A DNA stretch of 64,000 nt from Rhodocyclales bacterium (GCA_028292485.1 JAQGMG010000028.1:106980-170979), one strand, 5' to 3'. Counted from the first letter of the stretch, positions 42,930 to 52,670 are shown. Notes: generated from the letters alone by a model not told the origin. Made by a program: numbers and translations.

Positions 42930-43325
42930 ATGAAGATCACCGATCATTTCGACCGTCTGCCTGAACCCGTCAAGAAAACCGTCTACGAGAAAAACGGTTC
43001 CGGCACCGGTCTGCCCGATACCTTGAAAGCCGGGGTGGAGGCACTCAGCGGTCTGGACATGTCCGATGTCCGCGTGCACTACAACTCGCTCAAACCGGTG
43101 CAGCTGAACTCGGAATCCTATGCACTCGGCAATGACATCCACATTGCGCCGGGGCAGGAAAAGCATCTCGCACATGAGGCCTGGCACGTCGTGCAGCAGA
43201 AGCAGGGGCGAGTGAAGCCTGCCGTGCAGGCCGGCGGTGTCGCTATCACCGATGACCCCGGTCTGGAGCGTGAGGCGGATGTGATGGGTGCTCGGGCGTT
43301 GAGCGTGGGCGCCGGGCAATCCTGA
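42930..43325 (+). CDS. Free-standing DUF4157 (eCIS core domain) protein
   Basis: A 131-residue protein starting at 42930 (MKITDHFDRLPEPVKK), with GGAAAGG ten bases upstream. It contains the DUF4157 hallmark: GVEALSGLDMSDVRVHYNS, then ALGNDIHIAPGQEKHLAHEA, WHVVQQKQGRVKP, with an HExxH-like H-E-A-W-H zinc-binding motif. DUF4157 is usually an N-terminal module of large proteins linked to extracellular contractile injection systems and toxins; here it is the whole protein. It has no signal peptide. It is divergent from pbpC, 247 bases away, and followed by a dRS3-like repeat. It may be a remnant of a larger cargo gene or an independent small metalloprotein. Confidence 0.85.
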   Translation: MKITDHFDRLPEPVKKTVYEKNGSGTGLPDTLKAGVEALSGLDMSDVRVHYNSLKPVQLNSESYALGNDIHIAPGQEKHLAHEAWHVVQQKQGRVKPAVQAGGVAITDDPGLEREADVMGARALSVGAGQS

Positions 43326-43379
43326 ACGGCAAGACACGTTTGGAACGTTTGGAATTTTGGCTTCTGCCAGAGATGAGTC

Positions 43380-43494
43380 ATTCCCGCGAAGGCGGGAATC
43401 CACTTCTACGTGAGGCCTGTGCCACCGAGTGGATTCCCGCTTTGCGAGCTTTCCGCTTATGCGGAAATGCCTGCTTACCCCACTACGCGGGAAT
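43380..43494. repeat. dRS3-like paired repeat, copy D, right half interrupted
   Basis: The left palindrome is at 43380-43399 and the spacer closely matches copy A. The right palindrome starts at 43433 but its centre is replaced by about 42 extra bases (43441-43485, with an internal TTTCCGCTTATGCGGAAA stem) before CGCGGGAAT resumes at 43486. Flanking similarity to copy A extends from about 43350 to 43525. It fills most of the 303-base gap between the DUF4157 gene and cca. Confidence 0.75.
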
Positions 43495-43628
43495 GACGAA
43501 AATTGGGGCTCAGCAAGTCAAGTAGGTAACGCCCGAAAATCGGCACGACCCGCGTTGTGCCGGCTCTGTGTATGCAAAAGCATGCACAAACAAATCAGGC
43601 TTCGAAGTTGCCGAAAAGCGGCTTTTCC

Positions 43629-44843
43629 TCACTCGCCGCAGGCGGCTGCGACGGCAGTACAACGCGCCGCACGGATCGCTTCCGGGATGCGGGCGCGGTC
43701 TTCGGTGGCTGCCGCAATGGCACCGGCATCCACGGCGGCGAAGGCCTTGAAAGCCTCACGCAGCCGGGTCGCTTGTGGATATTCGACGGCCTCGAAGCCG
43801 GTGCGGCCCTGCGCATCGCAAAGGCAGGCGGCAAGCAGTTGCTCGAAGCGCGCCGGTCGGCGCAGGGCGTCGACGCGTTCGAGAAAACTCACCAGGGTCG
43901 CGGGTCGCTTCTGCATGGTCTGGTGCACGCTGCCATGCTCGCGTGCCGTGAGAATCGCCAGCTCGCGGCAATCGCCCGGAACCTTCAGGCGATCACAAAC
44001 CGCTTCAGCCATGGCAGCGCTGCGCGCCTCGTGGCCATAGTGATGAGGCAGCGTTTCGACCGGCGAGCTGCCTTTGCCCAGATCGTGCAACAGCGCTGCC
44101 CAGCGCACGGCGAGCGGTTCATTGCGCCGTGCTGCCACGTCGACTACCAGCATCACGTGTACGCCGGTATCCACTTCCGGATGATGCTGCGGTGGTTGCG
44201 GCACGCCGAATAGCGCATCGAGTTCGGGCAGCAGGCGCGCCAGCGCGCCGCACTCACGCAGCATTTCGAACATGCGCGAAGGCCGCTCGTACATGAGGCC
44301 GCGGGCGATTTCCTGCCACACGCGTTCGGCGACCAGGTGGTCGACTTCGCCAGCCGCCACCATGTTGCGCATCAGCGTAAGTGTTTCGGGCGCAAGGCTG
44401 AAATCGCTGAAGCGCGCGGCGAAGCGCGCCACGCGCAGGATGCGCACCGGGTCTTCGGCAAATGCGGGGCTGACGTGACGGAATACGCGCGCCGCCAGAT
44501 CGCGCTGACCGCCATGAGGATCGATCAGTGTGCCGTCGGGCATTTGGGCGATGGCATTGATGGTCAGGTCGCGGCGGATCAGATCTTCTTCGAGGCTGAC
44601 ATCGGGGCTGGTGTGAAAGCTGAAGCCCTTATAGCCCTGGCCACTCTTGCGCTCGGTGCGCGCCAAGGCATATTCCTCGCGCGTTTGCGGGTGGAGGAAG
44701 ACCGGGAAGTCCTTGCCCACCGGCTTGAATCCCTGCGCCAGCATATCGTCGGGCGTGGCGCCGACCACCACCCAGTCGTGGTCCTGCACCGGCAGGCCGA
44801 GCAGGCGGTCGCGTACGGCGCCGCCGACAACGTAGGTTTTCAC
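43629..44843 (-). CDS. cca: Multifunctional CCA tRNA nucleotidyltransferase
   Basis: Cca adds or repairs the CCA 3' end of tRNAs. The 404-residue protein starts [16 protein letters not shown], the G-G-x-V-R-D nucleotidyltransferase motif, followed by [26 protein letters not shown] and [30 protein letters not shown] (in part: [10 protein letters not shown]) are class II neck features. The HD phosphohydrolase domain typical of the betaproteobacterial/gammaproteobacterial enzyme is present: [11 protein letters not shown] and [12 protein letters not shown] (about 215-255). The ATG at 44843 is unambiguous. It is divergent from the next GGDEF-EAL gene. Confidence 0.96.
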   Translation of the reverse strand: MKTYVVGGAVRDRLLGLPVQDHDWVVVGATPDDMLAQGFKPVGKDFPVFLHPQTREEYALARTERKSGQGYKGFSFHTSPDVSLEEDLIRRDLTINAIAQMPDGTLIDPHGGQRDLAARVFRHVSPAFAEDPVRILRVARFAARFSDFSLAPETLTLMRNMVAAGEVDHLVAERVWQEIARGLMYERPSRMFEMLRECGALARLLPELDALFGVPQPPQHHPEVDTGVHVMLVVDVAARRNEPLAVRWAALLHDLGKGSSPVETLPHHYGHEARSAAMAEAVCDRLKVPGDCRELAILTAREHGSVHQTMQKRPATLVSFLERVDALRRPARFEQLLAACLCDAQGRTGFEAVEYPQATRLREAFKAFAAVDAGAIAAATEDRARIPEAIRAARCTAVAAACGE

Positions 44844-45048
44844 AATGAGGCTTTCAATGAGGCAGTCAATGGCTGGTCATCCCTGGATCAGTGTGTGGCC
44901 GGCGTCTGTTTCAGCCGTGGTGACGGGGCCCGCGCCTGTGTCCTCCATGCTACGCGAGTTGCCGTAACGCTGCAGTTTCGGGCTCATGTGCCGTAGATCA
45001 AGAGGGCGACACGCAAACCTGACGTGTCCCTTCTAAAGGGGGTAATGG

Positions 45049-47385
45049 GTGCAGGCGCTGTATCTGGCAGCTTTGGCCGATTTCACGCTGAGTGGTTTCA
45101 TCTTCGTCGTCTGGCGCATGCGGCCCGACGACCGCTACGCCGTGCACTGGGCAGCCAGCTTCGCGTGCATGGCGATCGGCGTGGCAACGCTGGGCTCGAC
45201 AATGGCGGGCGCTGCAGCGGGTCTGGCCGGCGCCATGTTGTCGACGATGATGATCGCGACGGCGCTGACCCTGTTGTGGTCCGGAACATGTTTGCGCATC
45301 GGCAAACCCAGGCCACTGCCCTACCTGCTGCTATTTACCGTATTGGCTGCCGGCGCGCTCGCAGTTGGCGGATTCCCCGGGACACCCCTGGGCAACCACA
45401 TCGCGGTCTTCGAGATGTGCGGCACCTTTCTCTGGTGCGGTTGCTTCCTGTGGCGCGAGGTGCCGGCCATGCGCGTTGCCGCTGCCGCCTTCATCCTGCG
45501 AGGCGTACTGGTTGGCTCCTTCCTGTTGGGCCGCCAGCTTGGCGAAAACGACAGCTTCATCATTCTGGCCATCTTCACTCGCGCCGCTTTTGCGCTGGGG
45601 TTGGTTTACAACATGCTGGGCGAGGCGTTCGCGCGCTGGCGTGAGTCCGAGGGCCTGCGCAGCGCCGCAATGGAGTCTTCCAGCCTGCGCCTGAATGGCG
45701 TCATCGAGTCGCTGAGCGATTGCCTGTACGTGCGCGATACGCATGGCCGCATCGTCATGGCCAACAGCGCGTGTGCGCGCATGCTGGGCCGTGAGCAGGT
45801 CAGTGACGTGATAGGTCGCGTGATTGGTGAATTCGTCGTCGATGTCACGCCGGAGACACTGGCTCACGAGAACCTGCGCGTGCTTCATCCCGGCGCGGCA
45901 GCCTGGCTGCAGCTCGATACGGAAATCGGGCGTCATGACGGCAGCCGCCTGCCGGTGGAGATGCGCCTGTCACGTTTCCGCGTCGATGATGGCGAGCACT
46001 GCATACTGGTGCAGATGCGCGACCTCACCGAGCGCAAACACTACGAAGAAAAACTGGTGCAGCAGATCACCATCGATGAGGTGACACAGCTGCCGAATCG
46101 CCGCATGCTGATGGATCGATTGCGTCAGGCCCTGGCCATGGGCCGGCGTGGCGGCGGTGCCTGCGCGGTGATGATGATCGATCTGGATCACTTCAAGCGA
46201 ATCAACGAAACACGCGGCCATACACTTGGCGATGCGCTGCTGGCGCGCGCCGCACAACGTTTGCGCGACACCCTGCGCGAGGCCGACACGGTGGCGCGTT
46301 TTGGTGGCGATGAATTCGTCGTCGTGCTGACCGAGGCAGATCCCATTGCCGCACCATTGCGCGTCGAATATGCGGCACAACGCGTCGTCGAAGCCTTCCA
46401 GCACCCATTCCTCTTCGATGAAATGCAGGTCGTGACCACGGCCAGTGTCGGTATCGCGGTGTGGCCGGTGGATGGTGACGACGCAGAGACGTTGGTGCGC
46501 AATGCGGACACCGCAATGTACGAAATCAAGAAATCCACGCGCAATGGATTCTGCCTGTTCAACCGCGACATGAATCTGCGCGTGCAGGATGTGTTGCGCA
46601 TCGATGCACAGCTACGCGGTGCGCTGGAGCGGCAGGAACTTCGCGTGGTGTTCCAGCCCATCGTAGACGCCAGCTCGCATCGCATGATGAAGGTCGAGGC
46701 ACTGCTGCGCTGGCGCAGTGCGACCCTGGGCGACGTGCCGCCGGACCACTTCATCCCGGTTGCCGAGGAGACAGGCCAGATCAACGCCATCGGTGCCTGG
46801 GTGCTCGAAGAGTCATGTCGCAAGTTGCTGCAGCTGCAGGCGCTGCGTCACGATGGCGAGCTGCTGGTGATGAGCGTGAACGTCTCACCGCGTCAGCTGA
46901 TGGACCCGGATTTTGCAGCGACGGTCAACACCATCCTGGCACGCACCGGCATGCCGGCCGCGCAGCTCGAACTCGAGCTCACCGAACGCATCCTGATCGA
47001 TGACAACCCCGGCGTGCTTGGCACTATCGCCTTGTTGCGGGAGAGCGGTGTGAGTTTCTCGTTGGATGACTTTGGCACTGGCTATTCGTCGCTGAGCTAT
47101 CTCACGCGTTTCCCGTTGAACACCGTCAAGCTCGATCGATCCTTCGTGCGCGACATCGAAACCAACCCGCAAAGTCTGCAACTGGCGACCGCCGTCATCG
47201 CCATGTGCCGCAGTCTCGGTCTGGCGCTGGTTGCCGAAGGGGTCGAGAGCGGCGACCAGGCCGATCTGTTGCGACTACGTGGCTGTCGCTATCTGCAGGG
47301 CTACCACTTTGGTCGGCCGGTCAGTGCCGAAGAAGTCTGCATGGTGCGAGGCTTTCAATGCGAAGCGATCACGCATTGGGGCTAA
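45049..47385 (+). CDS. Membrane PAS-GGDEF-EAL cyclic-di-GMP enzyme
   Basis: A 778-residue protein. GTG at 45049 has a GGGGG ribosome-type sequence seven bases upstream. About six transmembrane helices occupy residues 1-190 (an unidentified integral sensor), followed by a PAS domain (about 215-335, SLSDCLYVRDTHGRIVM-like), GGDEF (about 340-510; VARFGGDEFVVVL intact, so diguanylate cyclase activity is possible) and EAL (about 525-770; VEALLRW, SVNVSPRQLMDP, LELTERILI, LDDFGTGYSSLSYL, VKLDRSFV, LVAEGVES, GYHFGRPV), where all usual catalytic residues appear. It could switch between making and breaking c-di-GMP. No operon partner; 205 bases separate it from cca. Confidence 0.92.
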   Translation: MQALYLAALADFTLSGFIFVVWRMRPDDRYAVHWAASFACMAIGVATLGSTMAGAAAGLAGAMLSTMMIATALTLLWSGTCLRIGKPRPLPYLLLFTVLAAGALAVGGFPGTPLGNHIAVFEMCGTFLWCGCFLWREVPAMRVAAAAFILRGVLVGSFLLGRQLGENDSFIILAIFTRAAFALGLVYNMLGEAFARWRESEGLRSAAMESSSLRLNGVIESLSDCLYVRDTHGRIVMANSACARMLGREQVSDVIGRVIGEFVVDVTPETLAHENLRVLHPGAAAWLQLDTEIGRHDGSRLPVEMRLSRFRVDDGEHCILVQMRDLTERKHYEEKLVQQITIDEVTQLPNRRMLMDRLRQALAMGRRGGGACAVMMIDLDHFKRINETRGHTLGDALLARAAQRLRDTLREADTVARFGGDEFVVVLTEADPIAAPLRVEYAAQRVVEAFQHPFLFDEMQVVTTASVGIAVWPVDGDDAETLVRNADTAMYEIKKSTRNGFCLFNRDMNLRVQDVLRIDAQLRGALERQELRVVFQPIVDASSHRMMKVEALLRWRSATLGDVPPDHFIPVAEETGQINAIGAWVLEESCRKLLQLQALRHDGELLVMSVNVSPRQLMDPDFAATVNTILARTGMPAAQLELELTERILIDDNPGVLGTIALLRESGVSFSLDDFGTGYSSLSYLTRFPLNTVKLDRSFVRDIETNPQSLQLATAVIAMCRSLGLALVAEGVESGDQADLLRLRGCRYLQGYHFGRPVSAEEVCMVRGFQCEAITHWG

Positions 47386-47423
47386 ACGGGATCGGGTTAG
47401 ACGGCAATCGGGCCAGATAGAAA

Positions 47424-49577
47424 TCAGGGCTCGATGGAGACCTGTGGCCCGGTGAGTGGCCCCTTCACGCGCAGCGACATGCGTTTGCCGCGTAGCTCGG
47501 CCAGCGCCTTGTCGTTGCCGATACGCACGCCGAGCAACAAATCCATGTTCCTCGATGCATACTGCATATTGCCGGTAGCTGTCAGGCCGAAGCCGTCGGC
47601 ATGTGCAGCGAGCCGGTCGACGAGCAGGGTCGGCCCTTCCACACGGAACGCCGCCGACAGCTCGGTCAAAGGCGTAGCCTGCTGCCCGCTGCCCGGCACT
47701 GCTTTTCCGCCATGCAGGGCGAGCATTCGGCGCGGCAGATCGACCCCTTGCCAACGCGCATTCTTCGCATAGATGCGCAATACCCCTTTGGCCTTGTCCG
47801 GCATGGCATGAACCTGGGCACCCTGACTGCGCACATCAAGCGTCGCATTGGTCAGCCCGGTGATCGGCAAGTCGAGCTTCGCGTCGCGAGCCAGGGTGTC
47901 CAGCTGTACTTCACGCAGTGTCTCGAAGAGCGTCAGCTCCTGCTTCGTCGCGTCGTAGCTTGCGCTGCCCGCCAGCTTGCCGCCGTAGAGATCAAGCTCG
48001 TGCCCGGCCAATGCCAACCTGTCGTCCGCGATCTTCACGGGAACGTAAACGGATGTCATCTGCATGCCGCCGAATTTGACGTTGGTGGCACGCAGTACCG
48101 CGTCAACGGTCTTGCCATGCAGCCAGTCGCTCGCAGGCAGGGAAACAGCGGGAACACCTGCGCTCAGCAGGCGGTCGACATCGAAATGCTCGCTGTCGAT
48201 GCGCGCCGTGATCACCGGTTTGTCCATGCGGTCGGCGGCAATGCTGGTAACGACGTGTAATACGTCTTTGCCGAAAGCCGCGTCGACATTGAATTCACCG
48301 CGCGGTGCACCGGGTGACGGCGACAGAGCCCAACGGGCCTTGCCCTGCAAGCTGGCACGCGCATTGGTTGCGTTCAATGCTGGATGCATCAAGGAGAAAT
48401 CGCCAGTGATCTTGTCGAGATTGAGCTGCCGCGCCTTGGCGTCGTGCTGTAATTGTCCGCGCAGCTTGCCCTGCGTACCCTGTTTGCCGGCCTGCAGCTG
48501 CCAGCTTCCTTCCAGCCATGCAATGCTCGTGTTTGCTCCGGCAGGGACAATGTCTTGCAGGGCAAGGTTGAGCTGCCCCTGCATGTCAGAGCCGCCTTGT
48601 TCGGCTGTATTGCGCAGCGTGAGTTGCGCCGAGGCGTTGCCCGCCTGCAAAGCGCCGTGCCAGCGCGCTGCCGGCAGTGCCGCTGTCAGTTCCAGCGATT
48701 GGGCTCCCTGCATGCCGCTGGCCCGGACATGCATATCAGCCAGCTGCCATTGATCGGCCTGCCACGTCGCCGTGCCCAATCCCAGCGTGATGTCGGCGGC
48801 ATTCAGCGTATCAATGCTACCGACATAATGTATCTGGGCGGCGCTGAGCATGCCGTTGTCCAGCGACTCGCCAAAATGGTAGCGCGCCGAAACACTCAGC
48901 TTCCCTTCGAGCGTTGAATTCGGCGACACCAGTTGCGCGACTATCTGCATGCGCCCGCCGCGGTTGGCAAGCCAGGCGTCGGTGCCGAGCTCAAGGCCGC
49001 GCCATTGCAGGCTTCGCCCACTTGCGGCATCTTCCATTACGACGCTGGCATGCGAAAGAGCCAAACCTTCCAGCTGCATGGAAATAGGTGATTCGAAATC
49101 CGGGTCGTCATTGAGCAGGTCGGCAGCATTCCAGACGCCCTTCTGGTCACGAGCGAGTCGCAGCGTCAGCCCGTCGATGCGCGCGTGACGAATCACCACC
49201 TTGTGGCGCAACAGGGCTAGCGCATCGAGTTCGAAACTGGCTTTTTTCCAGCTTGCGAAAGCCTCCTGCCGATTCGGTTCCGAAAGGTTGGCGGGCCCGA
49301 TCTGCAGGCTGGGCCACGGCAACAATGAGAGATGGATATCGCTGTCGGTGCTCCAGCTACGCTCATATTCCGACTCGACAAAATCACGGATGTCGGCGTT
49401 CATCTGGCGCTCGTCAAAACTGACGGAGATGAACAGCACGATTGCCGCCAGCGCGGTGACCAGCATGCCAAGCAGGAAGCCTGCGGCACGCACGAGCAGC
49501 GACATCCGGTGTGCCAGGGTAGGCGAGCCGGGGAGCGATGCGCCTGCGTGAACTGGTTCGGTGCCGCGATCTGGCAT
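47424..49577 (-). CDS. AsmA-family envelope protein
   Basis: A 717-residue inner-membrane-anchored periplasmic protein. The reading starts at 49577; the ATG at 49505 (MSLLVRAAGFLLGMLV), directly before the transmembrane helix, is equally possible. The AsmA domain follows the helix (WSTDSDIHLSLLPWPSLQIG, NLSEPNRQEAFASWKKASFEL in part, KVVIRHARIDGLTLRL), and the C-terminal AsmA_2-like region contains KGVLRIYAKNARWQGVDLPR and DRLAAHADGFGLTATGNMQY in part. AsmA-like proteins are thought to shuttle phospholipids or influence outer-membrane assembly. It lies convergent to the GGDEF-EAL gene. Confidence 0.88.
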   Translation of the reverse strand: MPDRGTEPVHAGASLPGSPTLAHRMSLLVRAAGFLLGMLVTALAAIVLFISVSFDERQMNADIRDFVESEYERSWSTDSDIHLSLLPWPSLQIGPANLSEPNRQEAFASWKKASFELDALALLRHKVVIRHARIDGLTLRLARDQKGVWNAADLLNDDPDFESPISMQLEGLALSHASVVMEDAASGRSLQWRGLELGTDAWLANRGGRMQIVAQLVSPNSTLEGKLSVSARYHFGESLDNGMLSAAQIHYVGSIDTLNAADITLGLGTATWQADQWQLADMHVRASGMQGAQSLELTAALPAARWHGALQAGNASAQLTLRNTAEQGGSDMQGQLNLALQDIVPAGANTSIAWLEGSWQLQAGKQGTQGKLRGQLQHDAKARQLNLDKITGDFSLMHPALNATNARASLQGKARWALSPSPGAPRGEFNVDAAFGKDVLHVVTSIAADRMDKPVITARIDSEHFDVDRLLSAGVPAVSLPASDWLHGKTVDAVLRATNVKFGGMQMTSVYVPVKIADDRLALAGHELDLYGGKLAGSASYDATKQELTLFETLREVQLDTLARDAKLDLPITGLTNATLDVRSQGAQVHAMPDKAKGVLRIYAKNARWQGVDLPRRMLALHGGKAVPGSGQQATPLTELSAAFRVEGPTLLVDRLAAHADGFGLTATGNMQYASRNMDLLLGVRIGNDKALAELRGKRMSLRVKGPLTGPQVSIEP

Positions 49578-49841
49578 GGTCGGGAAGGAGAGGCTTGCGA
49601 GCAGCTATTCTGGAATACGCGTACGTCGGTACGCGCTTGTTCAGTCGTCACGGTGCGGTAACGCTAACAGGGCCACCGACGAGGGGCAACGTGCATTCGC
49701 CAGACGGGCGAGACCGCACCGCATTGGACGGCCGATGGCCCGCTGCGGCACAATTGATGCAAGGCGCCTTGCCGGTTGCCTTCAATGGGCAAGTCACAGA
49801 TACATGAACATGACAATCAACCAGAGAGCAAAGGGGAAGAC

Positions 49842-50267
49842 ATGAGCTTCACGTCGGAATTCAAGGAGTTTGCACTCAAGGGCAGTGTTGTCGACCTGGC
49901 GGTTGGCGTGATCATCGGCGCCGCCTTTGGCAAGATTGTCGACTCGGTGGTGGGCGATCTGATCATGCCGTTGGTCAGCTCCGTGATCGGCAAGATCGAT
50001 TTCTCAGGGCTGTACTTCGTGCTGGGCCATATTCCCGAGGGCGTGGAGAACAACTTGCCAGCACTCAAGAAGATGGGTGTGCCGGTGCTTGCCTATGGCA
50101 ATTTCATAACGGTGGCGATCAACTTCGTGATCCTCGCGTTCATCATCTTCTTGATGGTCAAGCAGATCAATCGTCACAAACGTGAAGCGGCACCGGCAGC
50201 CGATCCGGTCACGCCTGAAGATATCCAGCTGCTGCGTGAGATTCGCGATTCGTTGAAGAGCAAGTAA
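49842..50267 (+). CDS. mscL: Large-conductance mechanosensitive channel
   Basis: MscL opens under hypo-osmotic shock to release solutes. The 141-residue protein starts at ATG 49842 ([39 protein letters not shown], in part), with AAGGGGAAG upstream; the longer reading from 49776 is not conserved. TM1 ([17 protein letters not shown]) includes the gate glycine/alanine spacing, the periplasmic loop is about residues 45-75, and TM2 is [20 protein letters not shown]. The C-terminal helix [13 protein letters not shown] bundles in the cytoplasm. All these are canonical. Confidence 0.97.
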   Translation: MSFTSEFKEFALKGSVVDLAVGVIIGAAFGKIVDSVVGDLIMPLVSSVIGKIDFSGLYFVLGHIPEGVENNLPALKKMGVPVLAYGNFITVAINFVILAFIIFLMVKQINRHKREAAPAADPVTPEDIQLLREIRDSLKSK

Positions 50268-50302
50268 GAGGCTGTCCGGTCAAGGACACCCGCAATGAAA
50301 AA

Positions 50303-50322
50303 CGCCGACCTCGCGGTCGGCG
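50303..50322 (-). terminator. Terminator of the response-regulator gene (also follows mscL)
   Basis: CGCCGACC-TCGC-GGTCGGCG is a perfect stem. On the minus strand it is followed by TTTTTCATT, a U-run, 21 bases after the response-regulator stop codon. For mscL on the plus strand the hairpin is in place but lacks T's. Confidence 0.75.
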
Positions 50323-50343
50323 CTTCAAGCCATGCCTGAATTC

Positions 50344-51066
50344 TCAGGAGGCAATTTCTACCGGTTCATTACCCGGCTCACCGATTTCAACTCGCTCCAG
50401 GCGATAACCGTAGTTGTAGGTCGGCGTCAGGCGAAAGCCGTTTTCCGGCCGTAGCTGCAGCTTGCCGCGCACGCGCGAGATATGGGTATCCACCGTGCGC
50501 GTCGCAAGATCCGGCGAGCGCCCCCACACCGACTCGAGCAGATGGCCACGCGACAGCAGGCGGCCGATATTGCGGAACAGGAACAAGGCCAGATCGAATT
50601 CCTTCTCCGTCATGTCCACTTCCTTGCCATTGAGCATGAAGCGTTTGGCATTGGTGTCGACCGTATAAGGCGGCAATTCGATGATGACTTCCGGCACGCG
50701 TGGCTTGCTACGGCGCATGACAGCCTCGATGCGCGACAACAGCACACGCTGGCTGGAAGGTTTGATGATGTAGTCATCGGCGCCAGCCTGCAGCCCCGCC
50801 ACGATGTCGTCTTCCGCTTCGCGCGCCGTCACGAAAATGGCGGGCGTCGCGTCGTGCCGCTCCTGGCGCAGCCAGCGCAGGAAGGTCTCGCCCGGTTGAT
50901 CCGGCAGATTGCAGTCGAGCACGTAGAGATCGACACTCTCGCGCGATGCAAAACGGGTCAGATCGCGTGTTAGCCCGAACGCATGGACGTCATGACCCTG
51001 GCCCTGCAGCCAGGCAGTGACCAGCGCAGCATGTGTCGGGTCGTCTTCGAGCAATGCAATTCTCAT
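50344..51066 (-). CDS. OmpR/PhoB-type response regulator (orphan)
   Basis: A 240-residue regulator. Receiver domain (about 1-120): EDDPTHAALVTAWLQ with the acidic pocket, phospho-acceptor Asp in VDLYVLDCNLPDQPG, the switch Thr in IFVTAREAEDDI, and Lys in YIIKPSSQRVLL. The C-terminal winged helix (about 135-230) has MTEKEFDLALFLFRNIGRLL, SRGHLLESVWGRS and RTVDTHISRVRGKLQL in part. No histidine kinase is adjacent, so its partner is elsewhere (the hybrid kinase at 17986-20235 already has its own receiver). Targets unknown. The terminator at 50303-50322 follows. In the 186 bases upstream I see no clear gene. Confidence 0.93.
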   Translation of the reverse strand: MRIALLEDDPTHAALVTAWLQGQGHDVHAFGLTRDLTRFASRESVDLYVLDCNLPDQPGETFLRWLRQERHDATPAIFVTAREAEDDIVAGLQAGADDYIIKPSSQRVLLSRIEAVMRRSKPRVPEVIIELPPYTVDTNAKRFMLNGKEVDMTEKEFDLALFLFRNIGRLLSRGHLLESVWGRSPDLATRTVDTHISRVRGKLQLRPENGFRLTPTYNYGYRLERVEIGEPGNEPVEIAS

Positions 51067-51252
51067 GTCGCGATCCTTTCCAGAGCTATTTCCAAATGTA
51101 CATCAGGCACCAGTGGCAACATAGGAATTAGTGCTGCGCTTTGTGCCGGAGCACGACTTCGGGCCAGCCACGGTAAGCAGTTATTATCGGCACACCGCCG
51201 CAAAACTTATGCCAAATGGCATGCGGCGCATTCGTGTGGCGAAGCCGCGTGA

Positions 51253-51870
51253 TCAGTGCAGACAATCCAGCAGTAACCACAGCAAAGTGCTGAACATGCC
51301 GGCAAGGACTACCGGCTTGTCGCGCAGGCTGGCATCCCAGAAGCTTGCCGGGACTTTTTCCGGTTCTTCCTGTTGCAGATAAACCAGCTTGCTGTCTTCC
51401 ATGCGGGCATTCACGCGGTAAGCCGAGCGCAAGGCCAGGCGCGACGGCGCACCACAGATGAGAAAGACGAAATACTGCAAAGGTGCAACCAGCAATAGCC
51501 ATGCAATGCCGCCAAGGGCAAAGGCAACAATCAGCGGCAGGCCGAACAGGTAATCAAGCAATCGGACGCGGGGCTGGTGGCGGAGGTGGCCGCCAAAAGC
51601 CAGCATGGGCAAGCCCGCCACCTGCAGGCAGGCACCGCAGTAGTGGCGCGGGTCTGCAGAGATCAGGCCGGTGTTCTTGTCCATACCGCCCCAGGCTGCG
51701 CTGAACACCGCCGTAGCCAGCCCGATGACCGGACCGGCGTGGCGATACCAGTCGAAATAATCGAGCGCGAAAAGCGTGCGGAACAGGGCGTAGTTGATGC
51801 CGCAAAGGACCAGCAGCGCCAACAGCCACAGGAGGGAGCGTTTGAGGTCGATCGACTCGGCGGAAGGCAT
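51253..51870 (-). CDS. Hypothetical multi-pass membrane protein
   Basis: A 205-residue protein with about four transmembrane helices: residues about 12-35 (LLWLLALLVLCGINYALF), 47-63, 115-140 (LIVAFALGGIAWLLLVAPLQ), and the C-terminal PVVLAGMFSTLLWLLLDCL. Between the second and third helices lies HYCGACLQVAGLPMLAFGGH with a Cys-x-x-Cys pair. I do not recognise the family. It shares direction with the SDR gene 21 bases upstream, so they may be one operon with the DUF1840-like gene, but no function follows from that. Confidence 0.75.
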   Translation of the reverse strand: MPSAESIDLKRSLLWLLALLVLCGINYALFRTLFALDYFDWYRHAGPVIGLATAVFSAAWGGMDKNTGLISADPRHYCGACLQVAGLPMLAFGGHLRHQPRVRLLDYLFGLPLIVAFALGGIAWLLLVAPLQYFVFLICGAPSRLALRSAYRVNARMEDSKLVYLQQEEPEKVPASFWDASLRDKPVVLAGMFSTLLWLLLDCLH

Positions 51871-51890
51871 TGACCCGATTCTCCAGCTGC

Positions 51891-52670
51891 TTACAGGTGG
51901 ATGCTGCGGCCGCCGTCAACAGCCAGGATCTGCCCGGTGACGTAATGCGCTTCGAGCAACAGGAAGCGCACCGCAACAGCGATGTCTTCGGCGTGACCCT
52001 CGCGTTTGAGCAGGGTGTGCTCAACGATGGCCGAACGTTGCTCGGCCGTGAATTGTCCGTCTTCCGGCCACAGTATCGCGCCGGGCGCGACGCCATTGAC
52101 GCGCACTTCAGGCGCAAGCTCCAGCGCCATCGCGCGTGTCGCACCAGCCAGCCCGGCCTTGGCGGTGGAGTAGAGCGGGTAGCCGGCCAGCGGACGCTCG
52201 GCGTGGATGTCGATGACGTTGACCACGCTGCCTTGCGCGGCGCGCAGATGCGGCGCCGCAGCCTGACAGAGGAAGAACGGCGCCTTGAGATTGCTGCCGA
52301 CCAGATCATGCCAACTGGATTCGTCGATTTCGCCAAGCGCCGTCGGAAAGAAACTCGACGCATTGTTCACCAGGCCATCGAGCCGGCCGAAATGCGCGAC
52401 GACGGCCATCACCAAGGCGTTGATCGCGGAGAGGTCGAGCAGATCGGCGCCGAACGGGAAGGCCGAGTCGCATCGCGTCGCATTGAGGCGCTCGCACAGA
52501 CTGCGCGCGTCAGTGTCGGAAGCGCGGTAATGCACCGCGACACGGCAGCCCGCCGCATGCAGGACTTCGGCAATGCGGGCGCCCACACGCCGTCCTGCGC
52601 CGGTAACCAGCACAACCCGGTCGGCGGATGCACTGGCGGCGTCGGTGGGAGACGACAGGGTGTCGCTCAA
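51891..52670 (-). CDS. Short-chain dehydrogenase, probable pteridine reductase
   Basis: A 259-residue classical SDR. The N-terminal Rossmann motif TGAGRRVGARIAEVLH carries the extra Arg pair typical of NADPH-dependent pteridine reductases (PTR1/FolM type). Further marks are LVNNASSFFPTALGE (NNAS), SVVNVIDIHAERP, and the catalytic YSTAK (Tyr-x-x-x-Lys) near residue 190, then VRVNGVAPGAILWPED and TGQILAVDGGRSIHL, again typical of the pteridine-reductase subgroup. It would reduce dihydropterins or an analogous ketone. ATG 52670 overlaps the stop of the next gene upstream by 4 bases. Confidence 0.85.
   Translation of the reverse strand: MSDTLSSPTDAASASADRVVLVTGAGRRVGARIAEVLHAAGCRVAVHYRASDTDARSLCERLNATRCDSAFPFGADLLDLSAINALVMAVVAHFGRLDGLVNNASSFFPTALGEIDESSWHDLVGSNLKAPFFLCQAAAPHLRAAQGSVVNVIDIHAERPLAGYPLYSTAKAGLAGATRAMALELAPEVRVNGVAPGAILWPEDGQFTAEQRSAIVEHTLLKREGHAEDIAVAVRFLLLEAHYVTGQILAVDGGRSIHL

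Noticed and set aside
44337..44996. A 219-residue reading antisense to cca
   Set aside because: It is a shadow of the cca gene; composition and lack of motifs argue against a real protein.
50303..50322. A terminator for mscL only
   Set aside because: The U-run lies on the minus-strand side, so the hairpin is better assigned to the response-regulator gene.
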